Of a stretch of 64,000 bases of DNA, positions 42,890-53,500 are shown piece after piece (position 1 is the first letter of the stretch; every line of letters starts with the position of its first letter). The DNA is taken from the IMG/VR virus record IMGVR_UViG_3300007513_000015, positions 1-64,000 of that record; one strand, 5' to 3'. The position numbers were made by a program, and so were the translations under genes. The notes beneath the pieces are model-generated. The model worked only from the letters and a program-made list of their open reading frames with translations. It did no database searches and was not told the origin of the DNA. The stretch comes from a virus.

Positions 42890-45800
42890 ATGGCACACTA
42901 TACAGGTCACAAATTCACTTTAACTGAATTAAATACAATAGAACAACAGAAGAGTGATTTTCTCAACTCTCTGAATATTAAATTATCTGCTCCTGATCTG
43001 TTAGTTAAGGATCTATCTCTGATGTTGAAGTCTCTGGAAGTAATGGAGAATCTTGAGCATTTACCAGAGTATAAAGACTTTCTGATTAATGTTGCTAATC
43101 GTTCTGCAACATTTGTTAATCCAACAGAAATGATTCCTAATGGTGGTTTTGATGTAACATATAACACAACAAACCTTGTCACCAATTCGTCTTTTTCTGC
43201 TGATGCTTTTGAACTTGAAATAATTAAAAACTCTGGTTTTGATGTTCCTGTTGACCTTGCACGTCCTTGGGCGAATGGTATTGCATATAAGTTTGATACA
43301 TTATTTACAGAAGGCACTCAAATTGTTCAAGCATTCACTGATGGACAACAGACTGCTCTTACTTGGTTCGAGACTGAATTAAAACCCAATACACAGTACA
43401 AGTTTTCTTATGACTTGACTGTAAATCCAGTTAATTGGGATTTACTGAGTGGTGGCTTCAATATGGTTGATATACCATCTTCTGATAAAGCAGTATTCTC
43501 GGAGACTGGCGGCGGCCCTGATCCACAAACATTCATTTGTTCTGTAATTGAAGATGCATCTTTGGTTCGTCCTACTTGTGATGGCGTTGCCATCGAGTGG
43601 AATACTTCTATTGAACAAATGGCTATTGATTGTCAATCTGGCGGCGGCGTTTGGGATGAAGGCGCTATTAATGATCCACAAGCACAAAATCACATACTGA
43701 TTCCTTATCATATTAATGCTCGGGAAGGCGACACAATCATTTTCACTAATCCATCTACATCTATTCTGGTTCACAATGCTGTATCTGATGATAATATTGC
43801 ATTCATTTCACCAGACTTAAATCCAGGAGAATCTTGGTCTTGGGTAGTTGACGGTTATCACGACTTGTATTTCCACTGTACATTCCACCCACTTGAAGAA
43901 GGTCGTTTAACTTCCACAACTAATCATAGATACGTTTATGCTATCGACCACGGTTTGAATCCGGGCGATACAGTTAAGATTCCTATTAATTATGGTGCGA
44001 ATGTTGCATTACCATCATTATCAAATTCTTATGCTATTAACTTAGCATTACCACAATCTTGTACTTCACTTGGTGGTGCGGGCGACCAAAATGTAGTTGA
44101 GTCTCTATATCACGATTTATCAATTGGTAATATTGTTTCCTTCCAGTCTGGTGAAGTTGAAACGAATCCTGATGCTGGTGTTCCTGTTGATGTAGTTTTT
44201 CAAGGCGGCACTGGTTCAGATACTGCTAATGCGTCTGCGAGTGTTCAAGTCACTGGCGGTGTTGTTTCTGATATATCACTAACAAGTGGTGGTTCTGGAT
44301 ATATTGAAATTCCTACAGTTTATATTGTGGGTGGAGGCGGTGCTGGTGCTACTGCATCAATTAATTTCTCTGGCAACATAACATCTATAAGTATTGATGA
44401 TATCGGTTCTGGTTACCAAACTGCTCCTACTGTTCAAATATCTGCTCCAGATGTAGCAACAATTCCTGATGGTATTGGTGGCACAATACCAACAACTCCA
44501 GCAACTGCTATAGCAACAATTAATGCCTCTGGGTCAATAGATTCTATTACCATTACGGAGAATGGTAGTGGTTACCATTCTCCTCCAACTATTACACTTG
44601 TAGGTGGTACACCTACAGTAGCAGGTAGTGTTAGTGGAGAAATTAACGGTTCTGTTCTTGGTATTACACTTATATCAGGTGGCTCAGGTTATGGTTCTGG
44701 TGATGGTTCTGTTGGAGTAGGCGAACGTAAATGGGAAGAATATATTATTACTGCTGTTCAAAAGGGCGATGCTCGTGTAGATATATTCTTTGATGATGTT
44801 AATGTTATCGGACACTTGCATACTGCTGAATTAACTCCTGCTGAATATCAACAGATTAAGAATGGCACACCTACAGTTATTATGACTTCTACTGATGGTG
44901 AAGGTTCTGGAGAGAATTCTCCTCACTCACACTCTGCAACTTTCGATTGGGATCCTGCATTAAATAATGGCGACGGTGGTATGTACCTTGTTGGTATGAC
45001 AGGTTCACACACTCACGGAATGCAGAACTATTATGATATTACTGGCGGCACTAAGGTAGAACTTACTAACTTCGGTCACTATCACGAGATTCTAATTTCT
45101 CTTGATGATGAGGCTACTCTTAAGGCCGCTCCACTACAGAATGTAACACAGGATACTGACGGTACTTGGAGTGCTACTTCAGGCAATACACTGATTCTTA
45201 CTTCTGACTACGGTACTTCTGATCCTCAGCATTTCCATACTCTTGAGATGGGGTGTTTGGATCCAGACAATGATACTTACTTAATCATTGCTATTGACCA
45301 GCATATCCACGATTTCGATAGAGTTTGGTACCCTGGTTCTTCACAGTTTACACTTGGTCAGTATAATTTTGCGTTAGGTGGAGATGATACTAATCCCACA
45401 TCTATTAATCTTCCATTTATTGATATTATTGGATATGTTAAGAAAGATAAAGGTATCGAATGTGATGCTCACGGCTTGAAAGCTGGCGATAAAGTTCATT
45501 ATCAGAATGTTTATAACGGCATTCATCACGGTAATACTAACTACTTTGTTGACTATGTTATCGATTGGGATCACTTTGTATTAACCGAATCTGTTATTTA
45601 TCCGCTTGAAAATGCTCCTGGCACAACTCCAACACAATTCGATGTTGTTGAATCTTATGAAGTTGTTGCGGATTTAGCATCATATAGATTTGAAGTAGAA
45701 AGAGATTTAACAAATCACGTTGGTTCTCCATTTATTGAAGGCGTAGAGATTCATTGGTCACGTCCTAGAACAGTAAAATCAACCAATCACGGACTTTCTG

Positions 45801-48800
45801 TTGGCGATGTTGTTCAGTTACCTTCTGGACCACAACCATATACACCATCTGAATTACCTGGTGCTATGAACGACCATACTGTTGTTGCGCTTGGTGATGG
45901 TTATGGCCCGACTGACAATATGGAAATCACTGTAGATACGCAAACTACATTAACATTTGTTGATCCAGACACCACTACTGTTGAAGGCGCACAAGACTCA
46001 CCTTGGTACTGGACTTGGTGGGATCATTCTGATCCATCATATGCTCCTTATCAAGTAGATGAAGCAGTGGCAGCATCATTTGGTGGTAACGAAGGAACAA
46101 CAGGTGGTTTTGACTTATATCGTGGTGGTACATATAAATTCACTAATAATGCTTGGAATCCATCAGGTCATATCGTACAGCCTGATCCATTCACTGGACT
46201 CCCTACTCCAATGTATATGCACGCGGCTGGTGTTAAAGCTATTCTCGGCGCAGGGTGGGATAATCTAGTTGAAGCGGGTATGGTACAGAATGATGGTAAG
46301 AAGTGTGTTTCTATGAGAGCAGATCACGGTCTAACTATCGTTGCTGGTGATCATAATCCATTCAACAATCTTGAAGAGGAGCCAGGCAACTGGACTTCTA
46401 CAGAAACATTCCCGGTTTGTATGGGGTTAAATGGTTGGTGTGAAGAGTTAGACGTTGATGGATGGTACTACAATGGCGAAGATGATAAACAGACTTGTTT
46501 AGATTTGAATCCAACAAGTGAGGTTGGATTAGCGCAATGGAGAGAATCACAATACATTGGTAACTTCTCTAAAGAATTCACTTGGAAGATTCCTGAAGAT
46601 TTCGGTCTTACTGGTTCTGATGGTAATTCTGGACTTGGTCCATTTGTTGCGCCTGGCGAAGTAAATGGATACTATGCTGTAGAAGCTGATGGTGGTCTAT
46701 ATAAATTTGATAAAGAAGGTATGATTGAAGGTACTAACAGAACAGTCAACCTTTATCGTGGTGGCACTTATCGCTTCCGTGTGAATGCGGCTGGTCACCC
46801 AATGTATATTACAACTGATGATGGTTCACACTTTACTCCAGGTGCTTATTTTGGTGAGTATCTACTTGGTGTAAATGGTTCAAGAGCAGAAGAGGGAGCT
46901 GGTGACCAAACATACGCTGATTCTTCTAACTTTGGTCTTGATGGGGCAGGCGTTCCTAAATATGAAATTTTAGAATTCACTGTACCATCTGTCGCTCCTG
47001 ATACACTTTACTATCAGTGTGCTTGGCACGCTTCTATGATGGGACAATTCAATATTATTGACTTGCCTGTTGTTAATGCTGGTGAAGATATTGTTGTTTA
47101 CTACCATCACGGTCAGGACAATATGTACACTCCTCTACATATTAAGGATAAGATTGTTGTTGATAACGGCACTTCTACTGACTACTTCCAGGTACAGCCT
47201 GAGCCAGTAAATTCATTCCCAGTAAAAGGAACTCAAGCAGACGTACTTAATGAAGGCAATCTGTTAACTGCTACAGGTGAAGGTGCAATTCCAAAGATTC
47301 AAGCAATGAATATTGAACTTGGCACTACATCTTATATTGATCCACTTGTGATGATTCCAGGAATTGGTTCTGAGCAATTCCTTGTAACAAACAATGAAAG
47401 TGGTCTTGCTAAGGTTTATATCAGTGTTGATATAGATAAGCGTTCTAATATCTCTCTTGATAACGTAACATTCAAGGAAGTTGTATGGACAGAATCTGGT
47501 TCTTGGCAGATTCAAGGTGGTACTGCATTTACGAATACTACTGTTGCAGGATATATTGAGCAGATTGTTACTGGTTCAATTGTTGAAGGCACAACATACG
47601 AGATCCAATACGATATCGTAGAATCATTCAAGGATGACTTTGATGCGGAAGTTGGAACAGTTCAAGCAGTTCTTATTGGTGATACTATTGTTGAAGGCAC
47701 ATCTAATACTACAGTTGGACACTACTCCGAAACAGTAATTGCTCCTGCTAATACAAATATATTGAGACTAAATAACACAGGTAAGGGTAAGATTGATAAT
47801 GTTTCAATCCGTGAACGTGTAACTGGTCAAAATGCTTGGTATATGGGTGAAGGCTGGAATTCAGTCGGAGGTAAAGCATATATTGACGGCACTATCTCTT
47901 CTAAAACAGAAGTTAACCAGACTGTTGATATTGAGACTGGTAAACTATATGAAGTTAAGTATAATTTAGCAGACCTCGACCCTAATGATAACGGTATGTC
48001 TGGTAGATTACGTGTTACTCTAGGTACTAATCCTGAGAATTTAATTTCAAATTGGAACTTTGATTTCACTGATCCTGTTCTAGTTAATTGGACAACTTCT
48101 GGTCCTGATGTACAGATTGTTAATGAGAAGTTAATTTTCAATTCTTCTACAAATGGCACTGCTACATACACCTTAGCTAATGCTCTTGTTAAGAATGAGA
48201 AGTATGAAGCAACTATTGATTGTGATGTGTTTGATGAAAATATCTTGAATTTCCAAGTTGGGCCTGGGCCTGCTGGAACTCACGCTCATACATTCCAAAT
48301 GACTGAAACACAGAGTAATTGGTTACAAGAGAATCCATCTGTTAATACGCTATCATTTGTGCAGACTGATGGTTATCACGCAGAAACATATACACACATC
48401 TTTACAATTGCTTGGTCTCAAGATATTATGAGTTATGTGTTAGTTTCACAAACAATTCCTGAAGGTCACGATGAATTAACTCTAGTGTCAACTACTAATA
48501 ACAATCCTACAATTGATGTGTTTGTTGATGGTGTTGCTCAACATACTATTTCTACAACTGGTATCCATCACATTGATTTAGTTGGAGAGGCTTCATCTAC
48601 ATTTATGCTACAGATGAATGGTTCAGGTTCTATCAACTCCGTTAAGCTAGTTGAAGAAGAAATACCAGCAATTGATTATGACTCTACTGGTGTTGTTCCT
48701 AATGGTGAACAATCTTACTATACGAGAGCTGGTTCACACGACTCTAAGATTCACTTCATTGCTGATGTGGACAATAATCGTCCTGAAGAAAATAATCCTT

Positions 48801-50425
48801 ACTACACTAATATTGGTTTTGAAGGATCTATTGATAATATTTCAGTTCGTGAAGTGGAAGAGAATTGGACTTTCGCTTCTCAAGAAGGTGGTAATTCATA
48901 TGTTGACCAAACTTCACAACAGATTTACACTTCTGGTGTTGGTACTGGTGCAAGAGGAATCGCACATATCTCATTTGAAATCACTAATGAAATGAACTAT
49001 CGTGTAGGCTTCAATATTGATAGACCTACTGATTCTATTGTTAAGATTGGTCCTACTCCAGATTCAGACACGTATGGTAGTTTTGAAATCACTGCTAATG
49101 ATAATGATGGAGATAAAGACTTTATATTCACTGCACCAGTTACTGGTGTTGCGTACATAACACTTTCTACTACTGGAAATGGCTTCACTTATTGGGATAA
49201 TGTTTCTGTTAAGACTATTCCTAATCTTTCTTCTGATGAGTATCTATTGCTTGCACGTTCTTTGAATGTGTTTGGTGTACCTATCGGTGGAGAAGAAAGA
49301 TGGAAGAGTGTCCATCTTGATATGGAAAATGCAGACTATACAGGTCAGCCTATCTCTGGTATGCGTACACTGGAATCATTTGGCGAATCAGTGATTGAAA
49401 ATTACTATGATGTTAACAGACGTTCTAATGATATCTTGAATCCACCTGTATCTCTGACCGGTATGAATATTGAGTTTGGTACAAGAGCGGTTACAGCAAT
49501 TAATCCTTCTTGTTCTAATGATCTATATAATAATCAAGTAGATTGTGAGACACCTAACGGTACTTGGTTCGATACAGTAGTATCCTTCTGTTCTGATTCA
49601 ATCTATCCAGATGAAGTGTCTTGTATTGAGCCTAATGGTACTTGGACTGCTGGTTCTTGTTCTAATCCAATATATGGAGATGTTTCATCTTGTGAAGATG
49701 CGGGAACGTGTTCTGATTCACAGTTTAACAACAGTGAAACACAGTGTACTACTTCTGGTGGAGTTTGGACTTCTGATAATAATACTTGGACATTTGGTGT
49801 TTGTACTGACTTATCTTTCAATGACCAATCTTCTTGTGAATCACCAAGAGGAGTTTGGACACCTGAGAATCCAGCTCATTGTACTGACTTATCTTTCAAT
49901 GACCAATCTTCTTGTGAATCACCAAGAGGAGTTTGGGATGCTACTGTAGTTGAGGCAATGACTGGAGACACAATCGAAGTAACTGGTGCTGGTATTGATC
50001 CAAACTATATTATCACTATTGGTGGGGTTGAACAATCATCTTCACCAATAAATCTACCAACTAAGGTTAACTTTATATTAAATGCTGATACTCCACTAGG
50101 AATACAAGAATTTAAGATTACAAATATTGACGGTGATTTTGCTATACTTGATGTGCCATTCACTGTACTTGATCACTTGAGAATCATTACTGTTACTGAT
50201 AATCTTGATGGCACTTATGGAGTTACAGGAGCATCATTTGAATCTACTACAACAGTAACACTTATTGACCAAGCAACTACAACTGATTATCCTCAAACGG
50301 TAACATTTGTTGATGCTAACAATATTTCATTTACTGATGTTGTAAATCCTGGTACATATGATGTGAGAGTTGATAATTCTGATGGATCAACATTCACTGA
50401 AATTGATGCAGTAGTTATAGCATAA
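42890..50425 (+). CDS. Giant virion protein with cupredoxin-like, HxH, jelly-roll-like and Ig-like modules
   Basis: This 2511-residue protein is a chain of beta modules after a helical N-terminus (1-90). A first cupredoxin-like domain (about 270-340) has His295, Cys330 and His333 but no obvious axial Met. GGSGY-type repeats (about 455-605) and HxH modules (about 640-730, 1800-1865) follow. A second cupredoxin-like domain (about 1285-1395) has His1303, Cys1377, His1380 and Met1384, the ligand order of type 1 copper sites. Several lectin/jelly-roll-like repeats (about 1520-2115) contain KIDNVSIRE-type endings. Six Cys modules (about 2205-2350) and two Ig/TIG-like domains end the protein. It is probably a tail fibre or baseplate appendage; copper binding is inferred. 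Confidence 0.75.
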   Translation: MAHYTGHKFTLTELNTIEQQKSDFLNSLNIKLSAPDLLVKDLSLMLKSLEVMENLEHLPEYKDFLINVANRSATFVNPTEMIPNGGFDVTYNTTNLVTNSSFSADAFELEIIKNSGFDVPVDLARPWANGIAYKFDTLFTEGTQIVQAFTDGQQTALTWFETELKPNTQYKFSYDLTVNPVNWDLLSGGFNMVDIPSSDKAVFSETGGGPDPQTFICSVIEDASLVRPTCDGVAIEWNTSIEQMAIDCQSGGGVWDEGAINDPQAQNHILIPYHINAREGDTIIFTNPSTSILVHNAVSDDNIAFISPDLNPGESWSWVVDGYHDLYFHCTFHPLEEGRLTSTTNHRYVYAIDHGLNPGDTVKIPINYGANVALPSLSNSYAINLALPQSCTSLGGAGDQNVVESLYHDLSIGNIVSFQSGEVETNPDAGVPVDVVFQGGTGSDTANASASVQVTGGVVSDISLTSGGSGYIEIPTVYIVGGGGAGATASINFSGNITSISIDDIGSGYQTAPTVQISAPDVATIPDGIGGTIPTTPATAIATINASGSIDSITITENGSGYHSPPTITLVGGTPTVAGSVSGEINGSVLGITLISGGSGYGSGDGSVGVGERKWEEYIITAVQKGDARVDIFFDDVNVIGHLHTAELTPAEYQQIKNGTPTVIMTSTDGEGSGENSPHSHSATFDWDPALNNGDGGMYLVGMTGSHTHGMQNYYDITGGTKVELTNFGHYHEILISLDDEATLKAAPLQNVTQDTDGTWSATSGNTLILTSDYGTSDPQHFHTLEMGCLDPDNDTYLIIAIDQHIHDFDRVWYPGSSQFTLGQYNFALGGDDTNPTSINLPFIDIIGYVKKDKGIECDAHGLKAGDKVHYQNVYNGIHHGNTNYFVDYVIDWDHFVLTESVIYPLENAPGTTPTQFDVVESYEVVADLASYRFEVERDLTNHVGSPFIEGVEIHWSRPRTVKSTNHGLSVGDVVQLPSGPQPYTPSELPGAMNDHTVVALGDGYGPTDNMEITVDTQTTLTFVDPDTTTVEGAQDSPWYWTWWDHSDPSYAPYQVDEAVAASFGGNEGTTGGFDLYRGGTYKFTNNAWNPSGHIVQPDPFTGLPTPMYMHAAGVKAILGAGWDNLVEAGMVQNDGKKCVSMRADHGLTIVAGDHNPFNNLEEEPGNWTSTETFPVCMGLNGWCEELDVDGWYYNGEDDKQTCLDLNPTSEVGLAQWRESQYIGNFSKEFTWKIPEDFGLTGSDGNSGLGPFVAPGEVNGYYAVEADGGLYKFDKEGMIEGTNRTVNLYRGGTYRFRVNAAGHPMYITTDDGSHFTPGAYFGEYLLGVNGSRAEEGAGDQTYADSSNFGLDGAGVPKYEILEFTVPSVAPDTLYYQCAWHASMMGQFNIIDLPVVNAGEDIVVYYHHGQDNMYTPLHIKDKIVVDNGTSTDYFQVQPEPVNSFPVKGTQADVLNEGNLLTATGEGAIPKIQAMNIELGTTSYIDPLVMIPGIGSEQFLVTNNESGLAKVYISVDIDKRSNISLDNVTFKEVVWTESGSWQIQGGTAFTNTTVAGYIEQIVTGSIVEGTTYEIQYDIVESFKDDFDAEVGTVQAVLIGDTIVEGTSNTTVGHYSETVIAPANTNILRLNNTGKGKIDNVSIRERVTGQNAWYMGEGWNSVGGKAYIDGTISSKTEVNQTVDIETGKLYEVKYNLADLDPNDNGMSGRLRVTLGTNPENLISNWNFDFTDPVLVNWTTSGPDVQIVNEKLIFNSSTNGTATYTLANALVKNEKYEATIDCDVFDENILNFQVGPGPAGTHAHTFQMTETQSNWLQENPSVNTLSFVQTDGYHAETYTHIFTIAWSQDIMSYVLVSQTIPEGHDELTLVSTTNNNPTIDVFVDGVAQHTISTTGIHHIDLVGEASSTFMLQMNGSGSINSVKLVEEEIPAIDYDSTGVVPNGEQSYYTRAGSHDSKIHFIADVDNNRPEENNPYYTNIGFEGSIDNISVREVEENWTFASQEGGNSYVDQTSQQIYTSGVGTGARGIAHISFEITNEMNYRVGFNIDRPTDSIVKIGPTPDSDTYGSFEITANDNDGDKDFIFTAPVTGVAYITLSTTGNGFTYWDNVSVKTIPNLSSDEYLLLARSLNVFGVPIGGEERWKSVHLDMENADYTGQPISGMRTLESFGESVIENYYDVNRRSNDILNPPVSLTGMNIEFGTRAVTAINPSCSNDLYNNQVDCETPNGTWFDTVVSFCSDSIYPDEVSCIEPNGTWTAGSCSNPIYGDVSSCEDAGTCSDSQFNNSETQCTTSGGVWTSDNNTWTFGVCTDLSFNDQSSCESPRGVWTPENPAHCTDLSFNDQSSCESPRGVWDATVVEAMTGDTIEVTGAGIDPNYIITIGGVEQSSSPINLPTKVNFILNADTPLGIQEFKITNIDGDFAILDVPFTVLDHLRIITVTDNLDGTYGVTGASFESTTTVTLIDQATTTDYPQTVTFVDANNISFTDVVNPGTYDVRVDNSDGSTFTEIDAVVIA
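49801..49936 (+). repeat. Exact 58-base tandem repeat encoding two Cys modules
   Basis: Bases 49801-49858 recur identically at 49879-49936 (period 78). Each copy encodes CTDLSFNDQSSCESPRGVW. The identity, including third codon positions, points to a recent duplication within the Cys-module array. Confidence 0.95.
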
Positions 50426-50441
50426 AGAGATACTAAACTAT

Positions 50442-50468
50442 TATAAATAGTTTTAATTATTATAAATA
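50442..50468 (+). promoter_or_regulatory. Two late promoter elements before the 1196-residue fibre gene
   Basis: Exact TATAAATA at 50442-50449 and again at 50461-50468, 37-63 bases upstream of the ATG at 50505. Either or both may be used. Confidence 0.7.
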
Positions 50469-50504
50469 TAATCAGAAATAGATTTAATTTGGAGATAAAC
50501 TAAA

Positions 50505-53500
50505 ATGTCCGTAACACTATCAAACATAACAACTGCGGTTGATCCGTTTAACGATATTCCAGATATTACATTTGATAGTATCGACATCACGGCTTTCACC
50601 GAAGAAGTAGAAATTTATACTAACACTCCTGCGGTGATGATTCCAACTAAGTTGAACGCAATGGCTGGTTCAATGAAAACTTGGTTGAATGATAATATTA
50701 GTGCGCCACTAGAGAACCAACAAAACACATTCAAGAATGAAGTGATTATAAGAACCAACACTGCTATGAATGCTGTTGAAACCTATATGAATGATGAAGT
50801 TCAAGGTTTCGTTAATACAGTATTTGTGCCTTGGGCAAACGATGCTGGTAATATTCTTTCAAATCACGCAAACATTCTTGAAACTAATGTGACTGGAACA
50901 ATATCACAGTTACAAAGTGACTACACTCTTCACGTTGAATCTCAGGATGCTATTATCCAGCAGGCCCTTGATGATATATTATCTAATATTGCTCAATATA
51001 CTTCTGGTGCGGCAGATTCTGGTTATTCTATTCATCAAACCAATGAATTACTTGCCGATGTTACGATGACTCGTGAGATTGGATTTGATAACTACAAATA
51101 CAATGCAGAAGGTCAGATCACATTCGCAGAAGAAGGACCAAATAGAACACATCATATTTCATATAACAAATCAACTGGCGCTATTCAGGCATTTGGTGAG
51201 TCAATGCAAATCGAAGGTGAGCCTCGTCCATTCGTTCAACATCTTAAACTTGAACAAGAGGCTTCTACTGGCTCAACTTCTGTTACTAAGATTAAAGCAT
51301 ATGATATAAACAAGTATGTATCCACTACTAATGTTAATTCATTCAGAGGAACTGGACACGAAGAAGATGGCACACCGGCTGTTGAATTAACTATTCTTAA
51401 TAATACGTCTATTGCTGATACTGATAATCCTGAACTTGTCTTGAGAAGAGGTATTGATTCAGCTATGATGTGGGGTAGTCTTGATGATGGTGATTTTATT
51501 ACAATCACAAATCTTGATGGTTCTATTTACAATGAAGGTATTGTTGGCCAATATGCACAGAACTATGATACAACTTTATTTAAGCCTTATTCTTCCTATT
51601 GTCACGATTCAACATCATCCGTAACTGGATGGGGTGTGGATGCTAGTATGAATGCTATTGATATTGATTCTTCTGGCGGCCTATATGACACTCCTGTAAA
51701 ATGTGAAATGTATAAAGATTCTAATGTTGCTCTTTTAGATGATTTAAGTCGTTCTTATGAGTTTAATATTGCTGGTGAATCTTATGATTCTGATTTATCT
51801 GATGGTCTTATCTATAATGTATACATTAATGATGATTCCGGTTTCATTGATTCGTATGCATACACAATTGATGCTAATGGCAAACAAGATACTGGTGCAA
51901 TCTTAAATGCTGTTTATGATAATGGTGTTTCAGATGTTACAATCACTAATAGAGGTACAAAATATTCTAAAAACTCATCTGCAAGAGCATTTGATTTAGG
52001 TGCTGTTGATGTTACAGGTTCCATTGAAACAAAAGCAGTAGCAACTCATACATTAAAGAATGGTATGGTTGATGAGATTTTAATTACTAATGCTGGTGCA
52101 GGTTATACCGGATATTATGAAATTATCGTTCCTGAAGTTCCGGGTGGTGATGGTCATACTCATACATTACAATTTTCACAAGCAATAATTAATCAAATTA
52201 AAGCAGGAACTCCTCAAGTCGGCGCAACCGTTGAGGCAGGTCACTCACACGATATTACTGTTGCTTGGAATGATTTTAACAATTCATTCATTCTAACACA
52301 AACAGTTGGCGGTGGTCACGACCACGAAATGACTATTACAACACATAATGTTAATCCAACAATTACAGTAGCATTCACAACAAATACTGGTGGTCTTGCT
52401 GATGGTTATGTTGTATTAGCAGAAGATGGAACAGTAGATGAAGTTATTATAACTAATGGTGGTGCTGATTATGGAGTAGGAGATACAGTCTCTATTAGTG
52501 GTGGAGCCCCTGCTACTCCTGCGCAAGTATCAATGAATCTTGCTGATGGTGGTATCGCAAGTATTGCAGTTTCAGATCAAGGTACTGGATATACTGATAA
52601 TACAGCAAAGACTGTTCAGGTGGATATTCAAAACAATACTTTCACTCCGTCCGTTATTTCTGTAAATGTTGGAGATACAATCGACTTTACAAATCTTGAT
52701 ATTCAAGCGCATACAGTAACACATACTGATGGAATGTTTAATTCTGGTGATATTCCACAAAATGCTACATTCTCATATACAGTCACAAAGGACACTGAAT
52801 TAACAGATAGATATGATATTGTTGATGAGAATAATACTGAAACTACTGCTACTCTTTGGGTTCGTGAAAACACGGTATTTGTTGAAATGAACACAACAAC
52901 TGGTGGTGGTCTGAGAGGTCTTGGTACTATTAATGCATCAGGAAACTTAATTGATATTGCTGTTGATAACCCAGGAAAAGGATATAATGCAACAGATACA
53001 GTTCGTATTATTGATGTATCTGGCCCAGGAGAAGGAGCATATGCTTCTGTAGAAACTAATCGCTCTATTGGTGCTGTTACTGTTGTGAATAAGGGAACTG
53101 GTTATTCTGAGAATACTCAAATTCTTGCGTTTGATCCTACTGGTACTCCTATCATTGATTCTGCTACTGGATTAGAAACAGGAAGAACATATGGTTCTGG
53201 AGCTATTTTGAGACCAAATTTAACAACAGAATACGTTCCAGCTGTTTGTTCTGATTCGCAATTTCTCGTTCAAGCGGATTGTGAAGGGGCCGGGGCAACT
53301 TGGAGTGCAGAAATCACTATAGGTGAAATAATTGATGTTACTGTAGCTGATGGCGGCTCTAATTATAATGATATTCAACTTATTATTAATGATCCTGCTG
53401 GAACTGGTGCAGGTGGTTCATTGACACCAGATGTTAATAATATAATCTCTGATGTAAGTTTGACTAATCGAGGTTCAAATTACAATGAGCCTATCATAAT

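Noticed and set aside
49500-49940. Repeats at the end of the 2511 aa gene as a CRISPR-like array
   Set aside because: The repeats are in frame, encode a protein module and have no constant spacer length.
52610-52870. Third cupredoxin-like domain as a copper site
   Set aside because: The strand pattern fits, but the Cys-x-x-His ligand pair is missing.
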